A stretch of DNA of 17,694 nucleotides from NCBI GenBank assembly GCA_964551835.1, contig CAZKEM010000050.1, positions 1-17,694 of the forward strand, read 5' to 3'. Every line of letters begins with the position of its first letter. The first letter of the stretch is position 1. The notes below the pieces were generated by a model, which was given only the letters and a program-made list of their open reading frames with translations, did not search any database and had not been told where the DNA came from. The stretch is from JAHDCC01 sp964551835. GTDB lineage: Bacteria; Actinomycetota; Acidimicrobiia; Acidimicrobiales; SZUA-35. The position numbers and the translations under genes are program-made. Below are positions 13,202-17,694 of the stretch, one piece after another.

Positions 13202-14977
13202 ATGCGAGACATTTTCGGAATACTGCGGTACTCAGGCCAGCTTCGAAACTATTACATCGTTGTTGCAGCTTTTTCGGTGGTAACTGCTCTTATTACGTTG
13301 TCGCAACCGTTCATTGTCAAAGGTGCCGTCGACCAATTCGATTCTGTTGATGAACCAGTCGCGCAGACGTTAATTGTCCTCGTGGTGTTGTATTTCGTAG
13401 CCGACTTCTCGATCACGTTGTCGACCAACGTGTCGGGCTACTTCGGCGACATGATGATAATCAAACTTCGTCGCCATCTAAGCGAGAAGTACTATCAGCA
13501 TCTGTTATCGCTGCCGCAAACCTACTTTGACAACGAACGAACCGGAGCGATGCTCAACAAGCTGAGCCGATCTATTGAGAACCTGACGCAGACGATTCAC
13601 ATGTTTGCCAACAACTTTCTTCAACTGGTTGTCACCACCGTCCTAACATTTGTCATTACTGCTCGCTATTCGTGGACAGTGTCGCTTTTGATGTTCATTC
13701 TGTACCCAATGTTGCTCTGGCTGACCCGTCGGACATCCGAAAAGTGGCAGGCGATCGAAAAGAAGAAAAACGCTGAGTTAGATATCGCGCTGGGGCGATT
13801 TACAGAAGTCATCGGTCAAACCCGCGTGGTTAAGAGTTTTCGGCAGGGGCCTCGCGAACTCTCACTGTTTAAGAAGCGGTTTGGTAACACGATTCCGCTA
13901 ACTGATTCTCAGTCGAGACTTTGGCATCGCGAAGATGTTGGTCGAAGGTTTGTCCTGAATCTGGTGTTCGTGGCCATTTTTGCGGTGGTCGTCCGAAGCA
14001 CGTACCAAAAGAATCTGGACCTGGGGGAGATGGTGTTGCTGATCGGATATACGAACTTGATTCGTCTTCCTCTTTTCTCGCTCAGTTTTGTGGTCGATTC
14101 GGTTCAGCGAGCAATTGCCGGGAGTAGGGATTTCTTTGAGGTTCTCGACATGAAGATCGAGAGCGACGAGTCCCATTTGGTGGAAGTTGATCGTCTCGAC
14201 CCGAAGCAGGCTTCGGTTGAATTCTCCGATATTGGGTTTTCGTATGCCGAGGGCGGGCTAGAAGTGATTAGGGATGTTTCGGTTCGTATCGAACCGGGGG
14301 AGAAGCTAGCGTTGGTCGCTGAATCGGGTGGTGGGAAGACGACCTTAGCGAATCTGCTGATGGGTATTTACCGCCCGACGACCGGTTCGTTACATGTTGG
14401 TGGTCGCGACATTGTCGAGGAAGGTTTTGGTTGGCTGCGTGAACAGGTTGGCGTAGTTTTTCAGGACGCTGAACTCTTTTCTGGAACCCTGTTTGAGAAT
14501 ATTTCGTACGCCCGTCCTGGAGCCTCGCATGAGGAAGTAGTCGCCGCAGCCAACGTCGCAAACGCTCACGAATTTATTTCGGCGTTTGATGATGGTTATG
14601 AAACGGAGATAGGCGAGCGCGGCATCAAGTTGTCGGGCGGTCAGAAGCAGCGGGTCGCCATTGCCCGGGCTGTGTTGAAGGATGCGCCGATTCTTATCTT
14701 GGATGAGGCGACGTCGGCGCTTGATTCGAAGGCAGAGTCTGAGGTCCAGGAGGCTTTGGATCGTCTGTTACAGGGTCGGACGAGTCTGGTGATCGCTCAC
14801 CGACTATCGACGATTGCGAACGTCGATACGATTTTGACACTGCGGGCTGGTCGAGTCGACGAAGTTGGTTCACCGGGGGAACTTGCAGTTAGTGGCGGCA
14901 TATATTCAGAGCTGCTTGAACTTCAGAATACCGAGCCAGGGTCCCGACATCATCTGAAGAAATTCGAGTTGGCCTGA
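13202..14977 (+). CDS. ABC exporter, fused permease-ATPase half-transporter
   Basis: A 591-residue type-IV (MsbA/MdlB-like) half-transporter that should work as a dimer, here as homodimer or with an unlinked partner since no second subunit lies nearby. Residues about 1-310 form the six-helix permease, including the coupling-helix segment YFDNERTGAMLNKLSRSIEN. The nucleotide-binding domain (about 335-575) has Walker A AESGGGKTT (373-381, Lys379), Q-loop VFQD, signature LSGGQKQR (477-484), Walker B ILILDEATSALD (Asp501, Glu502) and H-loop Ala-His533-Arg. The first Walker A glycine is replaced by alanine; all catalytic residues are present. Substrate cannot be predicted. The gene ends 42 nt before arsR but arsR has its own promoter. 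Confidence 0.92.
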   Translation: MRDIFGILRYSGQLRNYYIVVAAFSVVTALITLSQPFIVKGAVDQFDSVDEPVAQTLIVLVVLYFVADFSITLSTNVSGYFGDMMIIKLRRHLSEKYYQHLLSLPQTYFDNERTGAMLNKLSRSIENLTQTIHMFANNFLQLVVTTVLTFVITARYSWTVSLLMFILYPMLLWLTRRTSEKWQAIEKKKNAELDIALGRFTEVIGQTRVVKSFRQGPRELSLFKKRFGNTIPLTDSQSRLWHREDVGRRFVLNLVFVAIFAVVVRSTYQKNLDLGEMVLLIGYTNLIRLPLFSLSFVVDSVQRAIAGSRDFFEVLDMKIESDESHLVEVDRLDPKQASVEFSDIGFSYAEGGLEVIRDVSVRIEPGEKLALVAESGGGKTTLANLLMGIYRPTTGSLHVGGRDIVEEGFGWLREQVGVVFQDAELFSGTLFENISYARPGASHEEVVAAANVANAHEFISAFDDGYETEIGERGIKLSGGQKQRVAIARAVLKDAPILILDEATSALDSKAESEVQEALDRLLQGRTSLVIAHRLSTIANVDTILTLRAGRVDEVGSPGELAVSGGIYSELLELQNTEPGSRHHLKKFELA

Positions 14978-14984
14978 GTCCGTG

Positions 14985-15012
14985 TTGTCAGCCGAACACA
15001 ATTCGCTATAGT
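14985..15012 (+). promoter_or_regulatory. arsR promoter, leaderless type
   Basis: TTGTCA (14985-14990) and TATAGT (15007-15012) are spaced by 16 bp, which is the best sigma-70-like promoter in the window. The -10 box ends 7 nt before ATG 15020, with no ribosome binding site between, and its last bases overlap the operator that follows. Confidence 0.65.
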
Positions 15013-15028
15013 TAACCCTATGGCTAAC
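15011..15028. promoter_or_regulatory. ArsR operator 1 (overlapping the start of arsR)
   Basis: GTTAACCCTATGGCTAAC is an imperfect inverted repeat of GTTARC and GCTAAC with a 6-bp centre. It overlaps the last bases of the -10 box, the presumed transcription start and the first codons of arsR. Fourteen of 18 bases are shared with the site at 15866-15883. Confidence 0.6.
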
Positions 15029-15382
15029 AATAGTGTGGCACTTCAGGAAGACAGTTTGGACGAGTTGTTTCGGGCGCTTGCCGATTCGACCCGACGTTCC
15101 ATGTTGCGCCAGTTGGCGGTTAGACCAATGACGGTTGGCGAGTTGTCGGAACCCTTCGAGATGTCAAAGCCGTCGATTTCTAAGCATCTGAAGGTCCTGG
15201 AACGGGCGAATCTTCTGCACCGCGAAATTGACGGCCGAGTTCATCATTGTTACCTGGCGGCCGGGCCTCTCAGTGAAGCGGCAAGATGGTTGAAGTACTA
15301 CGAGAAGTTCTGGAACGACAATCTCGACGGCCTTGAAAGGCACCTCTCGCAGAAAAGAGTTTGTCGTGATGACTGGGCCTAA
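15020..15382 (+). CDS. ArsR-family winged-helix transcriptional repressor
   Basis: A 120-residue winged helix-turn-helix protein. The DNA-binding core spans about 13-90: LFRALADSTRRSMLRQLA, the turn-helix ELSEPFEMSKPSISKHLKVL as recognition region, and the wing EIDGRVHHCYL. It lacks the metal-sensing ELCVC motif of arsenic or metal regulators and belongs instead to the branch paired with SRPBCC/AHSA1 genes, where the partner is regularly encoded directly downstream. The start is supported by the -10 box 7 nt upstream; this site also carries the operator. The 3' end overlaps the next gene by 14 nt, implying translational coupling. Autoregulation through operator 1 is predicted. Confidence 0.93.
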   Translation: MANNSVALQEDSLDELFRALADSTRRSMLRQLAVRPMTVGELSEPFEMSKPSISKHLKVLERANLLHREIDGRVHHCYLAAGPLSEAARWLKYYEKFWNDNLDGLERHLSQKRVCRDDWA

Positions 15383-15827
15383 TTCGGAAGCATTGCGGAT
15401 TTATAGACTGCTGGACGCCCCAGTTGACGAGGTATTTCAGGCTTGGGTCGATCCAGCAGAGTTGATGAGCTGGTTCGGGCCGCAAGGTTGCGTCGTCGAT
15501 TCGGTCGAGGCGGATTGTTCGGTCGGGGGACGGTATTCAATCCTTATGACCATCCCTGGAGGTAGTCAAGTTCGCCACGTTGGTCATTACCTCGAGGTCG
15601 ACCCGCCGAATCGGCTGGTCTTTACATGGATACTTGCGGACCAGGCTTGTGAAGGGGACCGAGGGCACCACGCTGAGACTACGGTCTATCTGGATCTGGT
15701 AGCGGTAGGAGACAAGACCGAGCTGACATTGACGCACGAATCGCTGCCTGACACGGGTGCCGTCGAGGCCCATCGGGTGGGCTGGTCGGGTTCGCTCGAT
15801 CGGTTGGTTGCCAGCCTGCTGCGCTGA
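15369..15827 (+). CDS. SRPBCC/AHSA1-like protein overlapping arsR
   Basis: A 152-residue cytosolic SRPBCC protein of the AHSA1-like (activator of Hsp90 ATPase homologue 1-like) branch. It shows ALRIYRLLDAPVDEVFQAWV, then PAELMSWFGPQG, the GGRYSILM strand, GHYLEVDPPNRLVFTW and a late TELTLTHESLPD plus C-terminal helix HRVGWSGSLDRLVASL, in the usual order. The ATG at 15369 lies inside the last codons of arsR; an in-frame ATG at 15333 is too early and buried in arsR. The pairing with an ArsR regulator is a recurrent arrangement, in which the SRPBCC product is thought to bind a small hydrophobic ligand; ligand and effect are unknown here. Confidence 0.88.
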   Translation: MTGPNSEALRIYRLLDAPVDEVFQAWVDPAELMSWFGPQGCVVDSVEADCSVGGRYSILMTIPGGSQVRHVGHYLEVDPPNRLVFTWILADQACEGDRGHHAETTVYLDLVAVGDKTELTLTHESLPDTGAVEAHRVGWSGSLDRLVASLLR

Positions 15828-15865
15828 TGATTGGGTTGGCCTGCGAGTTTCTATTTGTTCGTATT

Positions 15866-15883
15866 GTTAGCTAAATGGCTAAC
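15866..15883. promoter_or_regulatory. ArsR operator 2, upstream of the second SRPBCC gene
   Basis: GTTAGCTAAATGGCTAAC has perfect 6-bp arms GTTAGC and GCTAAC around a 6-bp centre. It matches the operator at 15011-15028 in 14 of 18 positions and ends 21 nt before ATG 15905. A ribosome binding site GAAGGA follows at 15891-15896. No unambiguous -35/-10 pair was found; TAACAT at 15880-15885 is one possible -10. Confidence 0.6.
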
Positions 15884-15904
15884 ATTTAGTGAAGGAAAAA
15901 AAAT

Positions 15905-16333
15905 ATGCCAATAATCGCCCACCGAGTTGAGATTGAGGCCACGCCCGAAGTCGTCTTCACGGCACTTAGCGACCCACTGAAACTGAGTGAATGGTGGACG
16001 CAAGCCCAACTGAGCGACGCCAACTCGTCGGTTATCGAATTCACGTTTGGCGAAGGTCATATCGTGCCAATGAAGGTCGAAGAACAGGTGTCCGGTGAGC
16101 TGGTCGCCTGGCAATGCCTTGATGGGCCGTGGGCTGACAAAGGACAATTTGTGTTTGAGTTAGAAGCCATTGAACGAGGAACCAACCTTCGATTCACCCA
16201 CGAAGACTGGCACGAAATCGATGACTTCTACCGGCACTGCAACAGCAAATGGGGCTTCTTTTTGACGGTCAGTCTAAAGGGTCTGCTCGAAACCGGTATT
16301 GGGCAGCCGAGTCCAGGCGACCCGGCGATCTAG
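15905..16333 (+). CDS. SRPBCC/AHSA1-like protein, predicted ArsR target
   Basis: A 142-residue cytosolic SRPBCC protein distinct from its neighbour. It begins HRVEIEATPEVVFTAL, then SDPLKLSEWWTQ, which is the typical first strand and helix pair of the family. It continues with FGEGHIVPMKVEE, VAWQCLDGPWADKGQFVFEL and a terminal amphipathic helix (WGFFLTVSLKGLLETG). A GAAGGA ribosome binding site lies 8 nt before the ATG. The gene has its own upstream copy of the ArsR operator and so may respond to the same signal as the arsR-SRPBCC pair. Its stop TAG shares the four bases CTAG at 16330-16333 with the stop of the convergent dioxygenase gene. Confidence 0.87.
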   Translation: MPIIAHRVEIEATPEVVFTALSDPLKLSEWWTQAQLSDANSSVIEFTFGEGHIVPMKVEEQVSGELVAWQCLDGPWADKGQFVFELEAIERGTNLRFTHEDWHEIDDFYRHCNSKWGFFLTVSLKGLLETGIGQPSPGDPAI

Positions 16334-17133
16334 CCCACAGGCAAAGCGACGCCGATTGTAGCTACGGCCAGCGTGCCCGCCCCCGCAATCGTCATAGCAT
16401 CTTGGACCCGCAGGAGCGTGCCGTCCGTAACAACGTCACCGGCAAGTCCATCGTCGGCGTTCGAAGTATCGGCGATGCCGTTGTCGGAATATTCTTTCTT
16501 GACGTAGACGTCGGCCGAATACTCGTCGGGCAGGAATAGTTGGGTCGTGAAAAAGGTCGAGGAGTCTCGGCGGAGGTTCAAGTGAATATGCGGGGCTCGG
16601 CCCGGGTACCAGCCAGGATAGATCGTGTGAAACTCGACGATCCCGTCTTGGTTGGTACCTTGAGTGCCTCTAAGGAACGTCGAACCTCCCGCCTCGTCTT
16701 TTCCTGTTCCTCCATCTACGAATGCAGAATAATCTCCGGTTGCGTCGGCGTGCCAAACCTCAACCGCAATGCCGGGTAGCCCCTGACAGTTTTCGTCAAC
16801 AACGCGTACCCCTAAGCGAAGCGGCCAACCGGGCAGACCTTCGCTGATATCTTGACGATCGAACTGTTGCTCCAAACCAAACGGGCCGGCACTCATCTCG
16901 GGTTGCAGTACACATGTGGCCGGTCTATTGAAATCGCTGGCCGAAAGTGGTTCGTGTGGCTCGAGTGGCCCGGTTGGATCGCGCCCTTGTTCAGTCGTCG
17001 TTGCCGCTGTGCCGCCGTGAGTTGCTGAGCAAGCGGCAACCAGCGAAGCGCCTGCGCCCAGCACAAAGCCCCTACGAGTAACCGTAAGTCGAGGTTGAGC
17101 TTGTCCAGCTTGACGATTGTTTTGAGAATTCAC
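16330..17133 (-). CDS. Tat-exported intradiol ring-cleavage dioxygenase-like lipoprotein
   Basis: A 267-residue exported relative of protocatechuate 3,4-dioxygenase. A twin-arginine signal TRRGFVLGAG (Arg20-Arg21 from the GTG) and a following lipobox LVAAC (Cys35) indicate Tat export and lipid anchoring. The catalytic domain starts near residue 70. The presumed non-haem Fe(III) ligands are in their usual places: Tyr135 in VEVWHADATGDYS, Tyr176 in YPGWYPGR, and His182 and His184 in APHIHLNL. Typical members cleave catechol rings; extracellular actinobacterial relatives have no settled substrate. GTG 17133 gives a normal Tat leader but has no good ribosome binding site. Upstream in-frame codons add a non-family extension. 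No ring-degradation genes are nearby. Confidence 0.82.
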   Translation of the reverse strand: MNSQNNRQAGQAQPRLTVTRRGFVLGAGASLVAACSATHGGTAATTTEQGRDPTGPLEPHEPLSASDFNRPATCVLQPEMSAGPFGLEQQFDRQDISEGLPGWPLRLGVRVVDENCQGLPGIAVEVWHADATGDYSAFVDGGTGKDEAGGSTFLRGTQGTNQDGIVEFHTIYPGWYPGRAPHIHLNLRRDSSTFFTTQLFLPDEYSADVYVKKEYSDNGIADTSNADDGLAGDVVTDGTLLRVQDAMTIAGAGTLAVATIGVALPVG

Positions 17134-17197
17134 TGCTTGGCTCTGACAAAAAGGTCTGTCGCCGACGTGAATGCTAGCGTCCTGCGACGCCAACGGT

Positions 17198-17254
17198 AAC
17201 TCCACGGGCGGTCTTTGAGACTCACGGTGGAGTTTTATTGCTTTTCGACCGCCC
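17198..17254. repeat. Interleaved inverted repeats with pseudoknot topology
   Basis: AACTCCAC (17198-17205) pairs with GTGGAGTT (17227-17234), and GGGCGGTC (17206-17213) pairs with GACCGCCC (17247-17254), both perfect over 8 bp. The order arm1-arm2-arm1'-arm2' cannot fold as two nested hairpins and would give an H-type pseudoknot in RNA. It lies upstream of the dioxygenase gene and partly overlaps an IS3 remnant. Confidence 0.45.
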
Positions 17255-17308
17255 ACAAAAACGATGATCGCGTTCATCGACGAACACAAAGAGGTACACG
17301 GGAGGTGA
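17247..17308 (+). mobile_element. IS3-family transposase orfA/orfB junction remnant
   Basis: One frame reads FDRPPQKR followed by a stop (ending at 17267), like the end of IS3 OrfA. The overlapping next frame starts at ATG 17264 and reads MIAFIDEHKEVHGR before a stop at 17306-17308, closely resembling the start of IS3 OrfB (MIAFIDDHREAHG-type). The overlapping ATGA arrangement after an A-run is the usual OrfA/OrfB frameshift junction. Only this junction is left; no transposase body or terminal repeats are seen. The MIAFIDEH string also resembles the N-terminus of ParD antitoxins, so this assignment is tentative. Confidence 0.4.
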
Positions 17309-17415
17309 TCAGAGAGGCGTTGCGGTTGCGGATCGCTTCGGAGCAGTCCAAGCTTGAATCTCTTCGCTCCGATATAGATTCTGCGTCGAGACAAGCCGAC
17401 GATGGAGACTTTGCA
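17296..17415 (+). pseudogene. ParD-like antitoxin C-terminal remnant
   Basis: An in-frame stretch TREVIREALRLRIASEQSKL continues as ESLRSDIDSASRQADDGDF. This matches the C-terminal helix of ParD/CopG-type antitoxins (SEVIREALRLLEE...KLxALRxxI...GD). The ribbon-helix-helix N-terminal strand is missing in this frame, and the preceding bases (17264-17300) are readable as an antitoxin or IS3 piece in a different frame. No ParE toxin follows. It is read as a decayed antitoxin fragment joined to other broken genes. Confidence 0.4.
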
Positions 17416-17480
17416 GACTCAGCACTCTCGCTGACAAGCCCGACATGTTCAAGAAGCGCGACGGTATTAGGCGTGGGCTT

Positions 17481-17636
17481 CTAGCGTCCATACTTGCCTT
17501 CCATGAAATGCAGATCGCTGTGGCAAAGTCCGGCCGCCTTGGTTTCGATCAAGACTTCCCTAGGACCGGGACTGTCGATGGCGACATCTTCAATATCCAG
17601 TTGTCCGGGAATGGCGTTGAGTACAGCGGCTTTCAT
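17481..17636 (-). pseudogene. Truncated zinc-dependent alcohol dehydrogenase (MDR family), N-terminal stump
   Basis: A 51-codon ORF with a normal MDR start: MKAAVLNAIPGQLDIEDVAI, then EVLIETKAAGLCHSDLHFME, whose Cys38 is the catalytic-zinc ligand of the GLCHSD motif. It stops right after GKYGR, where intact enzymes of about 350 residues continue into the LPxVLGHEGAGVVE segment. No such motif is found in any frame of the following bases. AAGGACG lies 6 nt before the ATG, so the promoter-proximal part may still be translated. The N-terminal GroES-like fold is incomplete and the Rossmann domain is absent, so it is inactive as a dehydrogenase. The plus-strand open frame across this stretch is a shadow. 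Confidence 0.75.
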
Positions 17637-17694
17637 GATTTGTCGTCCTTGAGTCGCTTTGAAAAAGTCCTGGGCTTATTGCTCGGAGTTGCTC

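Noticed and set aside
17445..17694. Plus-strand open frame running off the right edge
   Set aside because: The minus strand here encodes an unmistakable alcohol dehydrogenase N-terminus (GLCHSD motif), so the plus frame is its shadow.
1..17694. CRISPR array, prophage or intact insertion sequence
   Set aside because: No regularly spaced direct repeats, no phage structural or integrase genes and no complete transposase were found by reading all frames; only an IS3 junction remnant is present.

Overview
The window looks like chromosomal DNA of an actinobacterium, most likely an acidimicrobiial (marine-type) lineage with moderate GC (low-to-mid 50s by eye). Support: an Rpf-like peptidoglycan hydrolase, an SLT lipoprotein of the actinobacterial type, a DUF3048 lipoprotein, a perfect Gram-positive/actinobacterial SOS box, and several genes whose TANNNT -10 box lies 6-9 nt before the start codon, as expected for leaderless mRNAs. 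The lineage is inferred; no rRNA or marker gene is present. No phage, intact insertion sequence or CRISPR array is visible.

Layout. 1-890 (minus): a truncated membrane glycosyltransferase at the left edge, downstream of a DM13-domain membrane-anchored protein. 1081-4242 (plus): SLT lytic transglycosylase, a two-repeat YegP/DUF1508 protein, a YibE/F membrane protein with a His-rich N-terminus and a SRPBCC protein. 4246-4679: tRNA-Lys(CTT) and tRNA-His(GTG) on minus, tRNA-Arg(TCT) on plus. 4844-9845 (plus): a DUF4214 + Rpf-like secreted hydrolase, a large S8 (subtilisin-like) lipoprotein protease, a hairpin, and a CHASE-like/GGDEF diguanylate cyclase. 9913-11791: the ribosome-rescue hydrolase ArfB, an SOS-box-containing gap and a DUF3048 lipoprotein, convergent with a DUF4272 protein (11817-12986, minus). 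13202-16333 (plus): an ABC exporter, then an ArsR repressor overlapping a SRPBCC/AHSA1 gene, then a second SRPBCC gene. 16330-17133 (minus): a Tat-exported intradiol-dioxygenase-like lipoprotein. 17134-17694: a decayed patch with IS3 orfA/orfB junction remnant, a ParD antitoxin tail and a 51-codon stump of a zinc alcohol dehydrogenase.

How genes work together. Much of the window encodes exported envelope proteins (SLT, Rpf-like, S8 protease, DUF3048, DM13, dioxygenase). The best-supported regulatory unit is the ArsR-SRPBCC locus: an 18-bp inverted repeat (GTTARC-N6-GCTAAC) overlaps the arsR start codon, and a 14/18-identical copy lies just upstream of the second SRPBCC gene. This predicts that ArsR represses itself, the overlapping SRPBCC gene and the separate one.

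The most notable observations are this paired operator, the leaderless-promoter pattern, the SOS box upstream of a DUF3048 lipoprotein, and the gene graveyard at the right edge with two interleaved inverted repeats. I do not see a clearly new multi-gene defence or biosynthetic system.
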